Of a DNA stretch of 64,000 nt, positions 48,247 to 60,463 are shown one piece after another; within the stretch, counting starts at the first letter, position 1; each line of letters starts with the position of its first letter. The notes beneath the pieces are model-generated. The model ran no database searches. It was not told where the DNA came from and saw nothing but the letters and a program-made list of their open reading frames with translations. Source of the stretch: Todiramphus chloris collaris (Eukaryota > Chordata > Aves > Coraciiformes > Alcedinidae); assembly GCA_025345505.1 (NCBI GenBank), contig JANVCC010000048.1, forward strand, positions 2,800,671 through 2,864,670, given 5' to 3'. The translations under genes and the position numbers were made by a program.

Positions 48247-48405
48247 ATCATCAGTAGTGATTATACATGTTTAGGAGGTAGAACTTATATGGATGTGCTT
48301 CTGAACTCCTCTTGAGCCTGAGAGAAAGCACAATACGTGTTACACATATATGCACACATGCAGCTGTACAAATGTGTGTACATATACATTGTTGGGTGTT
48401 TGGAC
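48247..48405. other. Short unique stretch between simple repeats
   Basis: Nothing recognisable apart from TG/CA-rich pieces. Confidence 0.5.
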
Positions 48406-48434
48406 ATATATATATATATAGGGGGGGTGTGTGT
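48406..48434 (+). repeat. (TA)n-G7-(GT)n compound microsatellite
   Basis: An alternating TA run (48406-48420) is followed by seven G and then GTGTGTGT. The same AT-run-then-G7 arrangement occurs at 16780-16801. Confidence 0.85.
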
Positions 48435-49552
48435 ATGAGGATGAACTATATGTATTAGTTTGAATGTCAGATATCAGCAAAAAGATTGCTCCAGTTAAAC
48501 ACAAAGACACACGTGCCACTAGTCATTTTTCATACATAGTCCCCAGACTTGAATGCAATGTCTGCTGCACTAGATAGATCATTTCCCTTCTTCCTTCCCT
48601 CTGAATATGCCATTTGACCTAACTGCTCCTCAGAACAACCCAACTCATGTTGCTGCAGTTTCCTAGTCCTAAAGTTTGAGTACTTCTCCTTCCTTTCTCA
48701 TCATGAGATCCAGGAATAACCTGCTCCTTTTTTCTCCCAAATCCTTCTGTGATAATTTCCATTCCCGGTTCTCCATTTAGGTTACAGATTCATTGACTAT
48801 TTTTCTTTCTTGTGCTGTGAAAAAAACAGTCTTCCTGCAGATAGCCAGTGCCTTTGAATAGTTTCCACACACGAGTTTTATCTTTAATATAATGTTCTTC
48901 TTTTTTCTCCTCCAGCTGGAGCTATGTCCTAACTTTAGGTTATTGAATTTATTCCATCAAATCTACTTCTATAAAGAAATATTCCTCTCCCATGACATTA
49001 TCTTTCCATCATTTTTCACTGCACAATGGTCCAGAGATACGTTTTCAGTTGGACTCTGTATATTTTGATTTCTGCATGGAGTTACTGATTTTTTTTTTAC
49101 TCACAAAACAGTATTTATTTTATGACGATCACCTGATGATGGGATAAATAGTTTGTAATACTTTTCCCACTAAGTCAACACCAGAAAGAAGGCATTTAGC
49201 TCCTTGTGCTCCAGATGCAGAAAGATCTGTAGAAGGAAGTTCATTCATGCACTGGAATGAGACTTAGAGGAGGAGTATTTAAGCCAAATGTGAGAGAAAA
49301 ATGTCTCTCAAACTTTCTGCCAGAAAATGGGTGCCAGGGAAGAAGGCTATGACTGTGAGAGAGAAAGACAATGCATCCATTTCTAATTTCTGTGTCCTGG
49401 TTTGTGAGCTGGGCATAAGGCATTGGGCATTACATCTGAGGTATCTCTCTGAGGTGCTGCACAGCATTGAGGTACACTTCCTCCGTGCCTTCCCTTCAGT
49501 CTGGAATGTAGTAATTTAGAATGGGATCTAAAATAGTACCTTTGCCATCTCA
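48435..49552. other. Unique non-coding DNA
   Basis: No gene or repeat is recognised; overlapping open frames at 49241-49519 are under 73 codons. Confidence 0.6.
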
Positions 49553-49623
49553 GGCACCTAATGTGGAGTTTTTTGGATCACTATCCTGAATTTAGGCACC
49601 TAAAGTGCCATTTGGGCACCTAA
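49553..49623 (+). repeat. Cluster of the motif GGCACCTAA
   Basis: The nonamer occurs at 49553-49561, 49595-49603 and 49615-49623. Related forms occur near 464-625, 13983 and 52600. A motif of this kind spread through the window is probably the residue of an ancient interspersed repeat rather than a binding-site cluster, but I cannot name the family. Confidence 0.55.
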
Positions 49624-52538
49624 GTATTAGTTTAATGCTGGAACGAAGCAAATTACACACAGCCACAATGACATAATTTCTGACATGCCATGGTGGCTTT
49701 ATATCACGTGGGGTATGATGAGGCAAGATCTTCCACCCACCTTACCAATCCCTGCCTAGCTGCTGCTGCTCCCTTGTGTGCACCCAAACCTGTGTTCCAG
49801 GGATGTATGGATAGTGGGCGATGCAGTGGTGTGAAACACATCAAGAATTAACGAGGGCCAAAGGTGGCCCAACAAGCCCACCTAAAATTGTTAGCATGTG
49901 AGTGAATATATACAGGGGAAGCTAAAAATATCAGTGAGTCTTCAAGGCAGTAGGAGACTTGCCGTGACTAAACTGACTTTTTAAAACTAAGATATTACAG
50001 GAAATTCGCAGACGACAGTATTAGGAAGAAAAAATACCCATATTCAGAGAACACAGAAACACCTAAGTTTCCAGCTTTCTCATGCAGGTAACCTTTAAAA
50101 TGCAAAGCCCTTCAAAAGCAAATTTGAAAGCGGAATAGCAAATCTGACTAAAAGTAGCAAGGCTTATGTTTTAGAAATTATTACATATATTAAAAATAAT
50201 GCTGTAAGCACGTTGGACTTGCTTGATGTTCTGCACGGACTGTAGATCATCAGCTATGAGTTTATATTCCATCATCACAGCAGAGAAACTTTTTTAAAGT
50301 TGTGAAAGTTTTAAGCTAATTCAATAACAGTAAATCAGATTGTCCTAGATGATAATTCCTGTATTCTGTGTGTGGGCCTAAAGATAATTTGCATAGTACA
50401 ATCTGTATTACAGCAAGATGGGGCAAGCACATTCTGTTTACTTTGGTTCAACTGTTGCTCATTCTGTAGCCAAAGAATAAGGTGGGGCTGGTTCCTTCAG
50501 GTTCTCCTTGCTTAGTCTATTTTTTTCGCACCATTGTGACATCTCATATTTTAGATACGGAAAATTCTTTTAAAAGCCTGAAGTTATTTCTTTAAGGACT
50601 TTCTTCATCACAGCTTCTCAACAGGACTTACTAGCTCAAGAGGGCACCACACTAACAGAAATTTAATTGCCGGGTGCTTTATGGCCAGTCTGCGTTGTGA
50701 GCACTACAAGCTCAGGTCTTCATGCAAGGACCTTCATGTAGACCTGCCCTCAGTGGTTGGGTAAATAGATGAAGACCTATTTCCTCACTCAAAATAAGAT
50801 GGCATTGCTCACATCTGTACAGGTGAAGTCTTTTCCCTCGCCTTCACCTACACCATGTGCTCCGAACAGCACGTGAGCTGTTCTACACCCTGAACCACAC
50901 TCAGGTGTGTCTGGGAAAGTCTTGGCACAAACTTTGCACCAGGCAGAAGTCTTAACAGTTAACGAGTCTTAGCACTATGGGAGACTGCTTGAAACTGTAT
51001 TTTCAGTTTATTATTTTAGATGTACAGAAGTGGCGAGGGGTGTCTTTTGTGTGATCTTTAATCATGGAGTGAAAGGCAGGTCAACACTTAGAAAGACTAG
51101 TGGCCCCAACTTCGCAATCATTTATATCAATGTCTTCAAAAGCAGAGGCTGAGCTGGGGAATCACCATATTCGCATACATCTCCTGAGGTCCTTCATTCC
51201 TTATCTGCACATATGGAATGAATACGCATTCCTGAAACACCATTTGAGTGTTTTAAGGCGACTCTCAAAACTAGAAAAAGTTCCCCACAAATATTTGGCC
51301 AGTGTGAAAATTCTGTTGTATACCAAACACGTCTCCCCTCGAGGACCTTATAAATATAAATTAGTTTTAAATGGCCTGATGTTTCATTAAGTTAGTGGGA
51401 TTTGGCTGTGATAAGCTTATGGCTTTCTAATGAAACCCTTATTTGGGTTTCTTTTCTGTGAAGAAGTGTCCTATGGCCAGTCTGTGTAATGTGGTCACAG
51501 CTGTTTCAAAAGACAGTTCTCAGGGGATCTCAGAACAGCTTAGTTTACAGAAATGGTGGCATTCCTTCATTATCTTAATGAATCACTGTTTAAACTTCTT
51601 CAGTGATCGTGAAAAGGAGAAAGACAGCATCCAACTGTGTTGGAGGACAGGATGTCCTGAGAATTTGTGCCTTTGGATCTGCAAACTTGTTGTATCCCCT
51701 TTTGCTGTGGAGCAGAACCACACAGCATAAAAACCTCACCATTCCAAGTGTCTCTAGTATTTTTGGAGCTGAGAGTATAAAATGGTCCCAATGTGTACTA
51801 TGTGGTCAGCTCTCCATTGCTGGCTTATGCAATTTTATATTCTAAGAGTGGTTTTGCTTTAGGCAGCACTTAGAGGTTCACTTAGACAATCCTTACTCCC
51901 CATTACCTATTAGAGTAACTGAAAAACAGGGCAGTCAACAGGGCAGAGGACTGGCTCTTTGTCATACCATAGTTGCATCAAGACTGTATGGTTGCCGACA
52001 CAAGACCCCTCTGAAATTCAGCAGGTTCTAGTAACAGTTTACATAGCAACAGTAATTTCCCTAGTTTCAAAAATGGCATCAATTACACAGTTGGTAGAAA
52101 GAAGGAGAGAGAGATACAGCTGCATTTTTGGTTTCTTTGACACAGGTTTTTTAAAAAATCAATTAATAAATAAATGGGCAGACTCTGAATACCTCAAGAG
52201 TTGAGATGATGAGCCCACCTTTATTTCAAGAGGACAGAAATTTACCCCTCCCATGAAGACTGCATCCTTTAGACACATAACATGCTGAAAACGGGCGTGT
52301 TATTTTTTCCCATGAGCTATTACACCCAAAAGACAGTGGGTGTACAGGTGAGTTTTAAACCAAGCTTGAGGCTGTCCAAACAACTGAAGTATGGTCTGAG
52401 CATGCTTGAGAGGCCAAGGCCCCTCCGGGCCATGCAGAGGTGTTTTCCTACCCTTCACCAGTGGAATTTCAGCATAACCAGTGCCTGGGTGGCATTGCAG
52501 AGGCTTCTATCCAAATTGTGCTTCATATCCACTTTCTG
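49624..52538. other. Unique non-coding DNA
   Basis: No gene or repeat family is recognised. Open frames near 51100-51850 reach 96 codons and lack motifs. Confidence 0.6.
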
Positions 52539-52568
52539 AGATCCAAGTCCATTAGATCCAAGTCCATT
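52539..52568 (+). repeat. Perfect two-unit tandem duplication, period 15 bp
   Basis: AGATCCAAGTCCATT occurs twice in direct succession without mismatch. It is a recent small duplication. Confidence 0.92.
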
Positions 52569-54283
52569 AATAACATCTGACACTGTAAATCTGAAATTTA
52601 AGGCACCTAGGGGTATTATTAGAAGTCAAAACTCATTTAAAAATTAAGACAACTCCATTCTTGTTCAGTTAAAGCAAGCAATGTCCAAATACTGAGTCTG
52701 TTTACTCATGAAAGATTTTTTGAAACAAAGAGGTGCTTTCTGTGGGAAGCAGTTATACTGTCTTTTGTGTAAGAAAATTTCCATTGCCACCTGGGTTGGG
52801 AAAAATTTGGACATAAAGACATAAAATACCTAAAAGAAAATTGTTACCAATTAAAAATGCATTTGCTTCTCCTGTATAGGACAAAGAATAAGCAGATGGG
52901 ATAATAAGATGAGAACAAGGGGAAATTTACAGATCAAAATATCTAATTTTCTGTGTTAAATAGAGCAAATTACTCCAGGAGGTAATAAGCAGAAAATTAA
53001 AAAGATGAGAGAGAACAGCTACTTGGCTTTTCCTTATCAGCATAAACAGTAGTGGAGATAAATACTTACTTTACCCATTGTTCTGGTCCAGTTTCCTTTT
53101 TGACTGTCCTGGAAAACTCTTAATAAAACATTGACAATTGATGGAAGTTCAAAGAACAAGCAACTTGATTTTTTTGTTTGAGAAATAGAAATCACAAACC
53201 ATTAAAAAAATGTTATTAATTTAACTTCTTCCTAGGATCTTTAGGTCATGTTCTGCAAGTCTTTGCAAAGCAAACACCGAGGAAGGCAGCAGTTAAATAT
53301 TCCTTAAAATATTCCTTATAAAAGGCAGACAATCTTTGCTTTCAGAGATAAATTTACTTCATAATTCAGGGTTTTGAAAACACAACTACATGTTCTTCAT
53401 CACCAGTTCCCCTAGTGTGTTTTGTTCATCCAATGGGATCTCAGTTCACAATTCAACTGAAAAAATATTACACTGAGGAGTGATCATATTGGTAACCCAG
53501 ACAACTGTGCTGCTACTTCTGATCCCAGTTGTGCCAGAACTGTGCATTAGTTTTATCTGTACGAAAGGCCAGAATATATTAAAGCCCTGACCAGGGATTT
53601 TAAAAGTCTTGCATCCGTATCGTAGCTGCTTTGTGTGAGCCGATCATTTTCCTCCAATTCTGTCTCATTCCTTACCTAGTTTAGTTTAGCAAAACTGCTT
53701 AGATGATCAAAAATGAAAGAGTGGCAAATTGACACCACGTTATAATTTATCTATAACTCCTTACATGAAACACTTCTTTAATATCTTGTGAAAGGGCACA
53801 TTTAGAACTGCCACATGCCACAGAGAAAATAATACATGCTGTGATCTTCCAGTTTCCTTACGGTCTCAGATTGGGAATCAGTACTGGCATTTGTTGTATT
53901 ATTTACACGAAGGGCTCAGAAATACTCCTTATTGTTTTATAGGAAGGGGGTTGTCTTCAAGGTTTAAAAGCAAAGCAATAAATGGTTAAATAGTGTTCTC
54001 AAGACTACCTGAGAATTTGATGGATGAAATAAGACCATTTCACGTCCTGACTACTAATCCCTACTCCTCACAAATTCTTCTCTAGCTATTGCAATCTGAG
54101 TGGCAATTCTGACACCATGATTAAGAGTTATGACTTCTAATTTTACCTTTACACCATCATGCTTAGCAAGGGCAAAAGGTGAGCAGCCTGAGGAATTGCA
54201 AGTGGAAATGAATAGCACTTTTCCAACAGAGGAACTGCTTAATTAATAAAACAACATATTTGGAGAAGCTGTGAGATCTTTAA
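52569..54283. other. Unique non-coding DNA
   Basis: No gene is visible. A small AAATATTCCTT direct repeat occurs near 53297-53318. Confidence 0.6.
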
Positions 54284-54355
54284 CTTCGGTTGGATTGGAC
54301 TAGATGATCTTCTGAGGTCCCTTCCAATCCCTAACATAATTCTGTGATTCTGTGG
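54284..54355 (+). mobile_element. CR1 LINE 3'-end fragment
   Basis: CTTCGGTTGGATTGGACTAG, ATGATCTTCTGAGGTCCCTT, CCAATCCCTAACATAATTC and TGTGATTCTGTGG are the last ~70 bp of a plus-strand CR1. Confidence 0.93.
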
Positions 54356-54402
54356 ATTCCTTTCTGCACACCCATTTTAGCCAAGCACATCGTATTAGAC
54401 TT

Positions 54403-54430
54403 GGGGGGGGGGGGGAGGGGGGGGTGAGGG
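54403..54430 (+). repeat. G-rich homopolymer tract
   Basis: Thirteen G, one A, eight G, then TGAGGG. It has quadruplex potential on the plus strand. It lies about 50 bp after the CR1 terminus, and its length is prone to sequencing error. Confidence 0.9.
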
Positions 54431-55995
54431 AATTTAAAGTCATGCAGTGTGTGAGAATTAGTGGTTCATTATTAAATTAAAGTAAGTGTAAAAATCCATG
54501 TGGGAGAGAGGTTCTGAGAGACTAAGATTACATAGACTGTAAACTTTCTTATCATTTTGATATATACATGAAGGCTGCCCAGGAAGTGGAATCTTCCGTC
54601 TGTGCAAAAAGTCCATTACAATTTAAGTGCAGTTTCTACTTTAATTAATTAAGTGCAAGTAATGACCCAGCACCAGGAATGAAGATGGCTATCCAGTGAC
54701 TCATTGGCAAAGAGTGAGTGGTCGAAACAGTGTCTGCTACTGATGGCAAAAAAGAAAGAGTAAAGAACACTGTGTGCTCCAAAATGACAGATTATTTCTA
54801 CCTATGCTACTGGTTCTGTCTCAAATCTTATTTTGGTAATTTATTTTCCTGTTCTTAAAGAACATTCATAATTAAAAAATACCTTTGCTCTATGTATTTT
54901 TTTATGTCTAAGACCATGTGGAGAGGTTCTGAATCTCCTGGAACTGAAGATTTGACCCTAGCTGAATCTGTCCTGTATGATTTAACTTTCATATTGTTTC
55001 TCGTTAGAACTGTAAGATTAAAGAGACTTAATCCATAGACTGCATTAGAGCTCAGCAAGTGCTGATGTTGGTCCATACTGGCTTTTATATGACTGTTCAC
55101 TATTAGCTTAACATCCTTGTGTCCACCGATATTAGGAATGACCACCAAGAAATTTGGGATATGCTCTCTGGAATTAACAAGCCTATTTTGTCATCCTATT
55201 CATAAGGAAAGGAGAATTTAATTACACAGAATTAATTTAAAGTTGTGTCTCTAAAATATATATATAATCCTTAGTTAAAATGATAGGTTTGCTTACCAAC
55301 AGATATATTTACATGACCCAAGATCATAGAATGGGATGTGATCTTCTAATTTTGACAATATTTCTGTACCCAATAACTTGGCTATAGCTATGCACTATTT
55401 TTGCCCAGTGCTGACAAGTATAGGTTGCATGTTCTTGGCATGATGGAAGATGTAGTTAATAACATAAATCATATGGCTTGTCATAGGAAATTGCACTTAA
55501 AATAATTTACATTTTACTGGCTTATTTTTCTTCTTGGGGCAAACTTTGTTAATAGGAATTACTGGAAACTTCTTGAGACCAAAAAAAAAAAAAAAAAGCT
55601 CTGCAAAAGTATAACCAAACTTTTGATATCTCAAATCTACTCAGAAACAAGAACCACAAGCCTATTGGTTTCTCTTCCTGTGGCCTTAAGCCCAGACACA
55701 AAGGCTGGGTGATGATAATGATACATAACTTTAGTGCTGCCTTACTTCTCCTACTTCTGACCACAAGGATGAGTCCTGGGCAGTCCTGATAGCCTAACGT
55801 AAAGGGCAGGTCAGAACTTGAATTTTGCAGGCCTGGTATATTTGGTGAAATATTAAGGAGGGCAAGGCACAAAGAAAAAAAAGCTTGTGAATATCACACT
55901 ATTCTCAGTTACACTTTGCAGGTATGCGAGTATGTGTCTCTGTCAAACCACTAGAACAGAACTATTTCTGTTCAGTGAATTTAATTTCCCACTAA
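54431..55995. other. Unique non-coding DNA
   Basis: A short (TA)n lies near 55257-55266 and an A18 run at 55580-55597. No gene is visible. Confidence 0.6.
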
Positions 55996-56000
55996 GTCTC

Positions 56001-56703
56001 TTCTAACTGCACTTTCTGATGTTAACAGCATTATTTTCACAGGCAGTACATGTTTCCAGCAGTGATAATGTTCGATCTTTAGAGTTACTACCAAGGACCA
56101 GTGTGAAGAAAGGCTCTTGCTTATACTTGCTCCTGTGGAGACCAAGGTCGCTGCTAAATCTGGTGTACCACACTGGGGGTGAAGAAAGTAAAAGGCTGCA
56201 CCTGCAGGGAGGAGTGGCCAGGAGAGGTGACCCTGTAATGACCAACGAGGGATTCCATCCCATATACATCATATTCAGTATAAAGCTGAGGAATCACGAG
56301 GGTCAAGCTCTCTTCTGCAGTGGTGGTTGTCCAAGGAGGACCCTGTCTGTTCTGCCTTTGATCACAGTTTATGTGTTCCTGGATCCAGTTCCAGAGGTCC
56401 TGAATCCATTTCCCATCTGTTGCTGAGTCCAGTCTGGGAATTTCCCAGTTCCTGGTCCACAGCATCAGTGGTGACGGTGACATAATTGCCATCAGGGGGA
56501 TGGGGTTCAATATGGGGTTTGTATATATTTGCATATATTTCTTTTTTATTGTCATAATTTTCATTAAAGCTGTTTTATTTTCCTTTTCCAAACTATAAGT
56601 CTCTCTCCCTTATTCTCTTTCTCTTCCCCTTTGGGAAGAGAGAAGGGTTAACAGAGAGCATCTGTCACTTTTGTAGTGGCCAGCACAGCCCTAACCCTTG
56701 ACA
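56001..56703 (+). mobile_element. ERVL-like LTR (5' boundary tentative)
   Basis: GGGATTCCATCCCATATACATC, TATAAA at 56279-56284, GAATCACGAGG, ATTAAA at 56563-56568 and the run TTTCCAAACTATAAG-TCTCTCTCCC before GTGGCCAGC...CCTTGACA match a common avian class III LTR. The 3' end at 56703 is firm; the 5' end is less so. GTCTC occurs on both sides (55996-56000 and 56704-56708) and would be a 5-bp target duplication, but the proposed start reads TT rather than TG. The 3' end lacks the usual AAACCACRACA. It appears to be an old solo LTR. Confidence 0.68.
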
Positions 56704-56708
56704 GTCTC

Positions 56709-58540
56709 TTTACAAGGGAATCTTAGAAAAGTATTCTTGAAGCCAGTACGTACAGAATATGAGTGTTTATAGGATCTGTGTGCAGGGAAAGAACCAAATA
56801 CTTCGTTCTGCTGAGCTCCAGACTAGAAACTGAAATTTTTAGCTGTCAGGGTAGCAAGAAGCAAAAATTTCACTCAAAGTTCTCAAACCTTTGCATTTGT
56901 GTACAATGGTGGATGACATCAGCCTATGCTAGGAGACATTTTGGAACTAGCTACAAACCACAGTGCCAGGCAATATATTCTTCATTGTGTCTTTCAGCTC
57001 TCATAATATGAAACTAAACAGTTAAGGTCACACTTTGAAAAAAGCTCATTTTTTCTTTCAGTCGTTAAATGTAGGCATTGGGTTGGCTTCTCTGTTGAAT
57101 CAAGTGTGGAAAACTTTGCCCTTGCAGCAGAGTGAGACAGATTCTTTCTGACTATTACTTCTGTAAAGTAGCTGAGTGCCTTGGTTGCTTCATCTGATTC
57201 AGTTGAGGTGGAGCTAAAATGTAAATGAAAAACAAAGCTTCTGCTTTAATCTTTGCCTTGGGCTTGACCTTGAATTCCTCGAGTTCCTACTTGTCTCACT
57301 GATTCCTGTAGAAGATCTGGAACAGCTTTCTGTGCATTGTTCAGGACAATCATTCAAAGGTGGCAAAAAAAAAAAAAAGGGGGGGGGGGAGAAATGCAAC
57401 AAAAGGGAAAAAGTCAGTTTGGAGACCTCATAGTGCTGACCTATTCCTGTTCTCAAATGATTCAGGGAGTCGATAGGATGTTTATCTTCTGTCTGTTCTG
57501 GCACTGTCAGTGCTGCTATTACAGACACTTGGACTAAATTTCCCATCCCAAATGCAGCCTGGCAAGAGTAGAGTCCTTTATCCTAGTAAAAGGCTACATC
57601 ATCAGACCTGTTATGGATGTTGATAAGGCTTATTAAATGCCAGGTATTAATCAAAAAGCTAATGCTCAAAGAAATAACTCTCTGATAAAAGATTGTGTTA
57701 AGTTGGGTTGTGAAATGTGGATTTGCAAATGAGTAAGACAAATGATGTGTTAAGGGATTAAAATATGAACTCATTTGTTGTGTAATGGGACCTGTCACAG
57801 TTCTGTATTAACTAATTGCTAGGTCTATTGTTAATAAGATGAGAGGTTATGGCTTTATCATCCTCTGATGAGTAGAATAGCAGTATGTAGATGACAGACA
57901 GGAAAAAAAAAAGGGAATAAAAAGAAATTTAGTTCATTTGTTTTTAATGAAAACACAGTCAAGAAACCTGTCTAATGTGGATACAATAGAAAGAAGGTAC
58001 CAGCAGCCCAGGAGTATCAGCCTGGCAACAGATGGAGTTTCTGTGGGTGTAACAGGCTTGGTTATTATCCAATTACCATGTGGTATTTTCACAGAAATCA
58101 CTCCCTATTTCTAGCTACTTGACTTAAGATGACTTTGTCTCCCATGGCCTGACCAAGAGTTCTATGATTAGAGAAAATCTGACTGAATTTATCATTAACT
58201 TTTCATTTCAGAAGTTTTACATCTGACACAAAAGGCATTCCAGGTACAGTGAGGGAGGTGATGGGGAAAGGACTCTGCAGTATAGGAAAGACTTGTACCA
58301 GTGCACAAGATAAATATGTCCACTTCTAGGGAAAAAAAAAAAAAAAAAATTAATGGAAAAGCTCACAGAAAAGGTGTAATAGAGGTGCAGGGAACATTTC
58401 TGTGCTAGGTTTTTGAACAGTTTATATGGAAGAAATGTGGCACAAAGCATCCCGTAATTTCCAAGAACTCAGGAATCAGCAGCAGAGTAATAAACAAAGA
58501 TACTATTAAAGGAGAACTGACTGATGAGAGATTGTTATAT
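56709..58540. other. Unique non-coding DNA with homopolymer tracts
   Basis: An A14-G11 junction lies at 57365-57389 and an A18 run at 58332-58349. No gene is visible; a 110-codon minus frame at 57214-57546 spans the A/G tract and is not credible. Confidence 0.6.
57365..57389 (+). repeat. A14-G11 homopurine tract
   Basis: Fourteen A abut eleven G, the same arrangement as at 16005-16029 but here outside any recognised LTR. Confidence 0.92.
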
Positions 58541-58839
58541 TTTGAGCCTGGAGAAGAATAACATCAGCATTTTGGAGCAAGACCAGTGGAGAGCCATGAA
58601 ACAGGGGACTGAAGCCTTCTGAGCAGAGGAGAAATGGATCTAGTCAGTCCTCAGAAATGAAGGGAAGAACTTATTGCTGCCTGCAAAATGCCTAATGCAA
58701 GGAGGTAGGGAACACGGTGTACTCTTCTTCAGAGAGCACAGTGATGTGCACAGAAACAACTTGTGAGACAGAAGATTTCAATTAGATCGAAGGGAAAAGA
58801 GTTTATCATGAGGGTGGTCAAACACTGGAAGAGGTTGCC
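58541..58839 (+). mobile_element. Old CR1 LINE, part upstream of a nested LTR
   Basis: TTTGAGCCTGGAGAAGAATAAC, TTATCATGAGGGTGGTCAAAC and ACTGGAAGAGGTTGCC align to the end of CR1 ORF2 and its 3' region (consensus GTGAGGGTG...CACTGGAACAGGTTGCCC). It is much more diverged than the other copies. It breaks at the target site GTTGCC and resumes at 59199. Confidence 0.75.
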
Positions 58840-59192
58840 TATTGCTGTTTATACCAGGAGCGGAGAGATGCAACAACACATAAATTCAGCAAGAGAAGGC
58901 AAAAGAAGCAACTTTATTAATTTCTAACCCCGTTTTCTATCCCCTAGCCCCATAAGGCAATGGGTCAGTGATCACCCATCTCCTAGGGTGAGTGGCTAAA
59001 GTCCTACAGCACCCATTGCAAAATACTTTTCCAATGTACCATAAACAGAATTTAGCAAAACACCAGGTGTTGGTCCAGCTTACAAACCCATCCTACTGTT
59101 TCTCATAACATGCATGAGAAAGGCAGGATTCTCACCAAATATTGTGAGAACCTGAGAAAAATCCCTCTGCTAGCAGCTTTTCAGCAGCCACA
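58840..59192 (-). mobile_element. Solo LTR, ERVK-like target duplication (family copy 2), nested in CR1
   Basis: On the minus strand it starts TGTGGCTGCTGAAAAGC and ends near GGTATAAACAGCAATA, with AATAAA as the complement of 58913-58918. The flanks are a perfect 6-bp duplication GTTGCC at 58834-58839 and 59193-59198. It aligns end to end with 32695-33056 in opposite orientation. It splits a CR1 whose halves join cleanly once one GTTGCC is removed, so it inserted after that CR1. Confidence 0.87.
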
Positions 59193-59198
59193 GTTGCC

Positions 59199-59341
59199 CA
59201 AAGAGGCTGTGACATCTTCATATTAGGAGGCTGAAAACTCACCTGGGCGTGGGCCTCAGCAAGCAGGTTTTAATTAGATCTACTTTGAGCAGGGACTTCG
59301 GTTACATGACATCCAAAGGTCCCTTCTGACCTAAACTGTCC
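59199..59341 (+). mobile_element. Old CR1 LINE, part downstream of the nested LTR
   Basis: CAAAGAGGCTGTGACATCTTC continues the CR1 consensus (AGAGAGGCTGTGG...) directly after the LTR. It then runs to ATGACATCCAAAGGTCCCTTC and TGACCTAAACTGTCC, near the CR1 3' end. The terminal octamers are lost. Confidence 0.75.
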
Positions 59342-60463
59342 TTAAATTCGTGCCAAAGAAACCCACCAGATGAAAGCACATGGGAGACAACGCTAAGACT
59401 GTAAACTTGACCCTATCATTGCAGTTAGATATTATTTTTACCTATACTTTAGTGAATTACCTTTTTCTTCCTATCTTATGGAATTACTCTAGTTAAATTT
59501 ACCTCAAATTAGTTATTACCTCTTATTTATGCATATGCTTTACTTAATAGGGTAAAAATATTGTGCAAAGCTTGTGAGACTGAGGTCTAAACTGCAAATA
59601 AAGCTATTAATCAGAACGTGCGTGATTGCCCTAAGCCAATTGTTTTAAACAAATCTGTGGCTATTCTTACTTTATAGGGGGTACATGAGTATTTTAATTG
59701 ATTTTCTCTTAAAGTGTTGAAATGCCATAGTTCTGTATCCAAAAAAAAAACCCCACAAAACTAAGCCAAAATTGCAAAGGGACAGAATGAGTCTGGAAAC
59801 ACACAGAATTCCAAAGAATTCCCTGAGATCCAACATTAGATAACACAACAGGTACCTTGACTTATCAAAAGAATGTATACGTAATGGAGCAAATATGATT
59901 AAAAGGACTGTAACACATGAGGAAATTAATGTGATTTAGAAAAAAAGGTGAAGAGATAAATTAGGAAGAGGACAGCGTGAGGAGTAAACGAATGCCTCAG
60001 TTGCTGCTCATTTACATTGTGAAGTTTGTCTTGGATTTAGGCTCCTTCTTTTCTGCAGGAAATGGGCCACATTTCTTAATGTTGCACTGAATCATCAGTA
60101 AGTAACCATTTTAGCAGCTCTTTAAGCTGTGTAATAAACTCTGTATGTGTTTCATCATCTGTGAAACTTTTTTTCCAGGCGTTTTATTGCCAAAGGAATT
60201 CAGAATGAATTTGGATGGAAAAGATTTTCAACTACTGGAATTCTGATAATACTTTTTTTTTTTAATTATTTTCTGGAAAACAGTATAGGCTCCTCATTTC
60301 CTTGAAAGAAAGATTCTGAGCCACTAAAATAGGATTGCAAACATACGGCAGCACTTTCTTGCACCTTGAGATGAATTATTTAAACTCCATAGAGGCCACA
60401 AGACCTCTTTTCAACCTTTCTGTTGCCCATGTGCAGGCAGTACCTTGCTAAGGTTCTTGATTA
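59342..60463. other. Unique A+T-rich non-coding DNA
   Basis: No gene is visible; A- and T-runs occur near 59740 and 60255. Confidence 0.6.

Noticed and set aside
56154-56591. 145-codon minus-strand open frame
   Set aside because: It lies antisense in an ERVL-like LTR and includes lysine-rich low-complexity translation.
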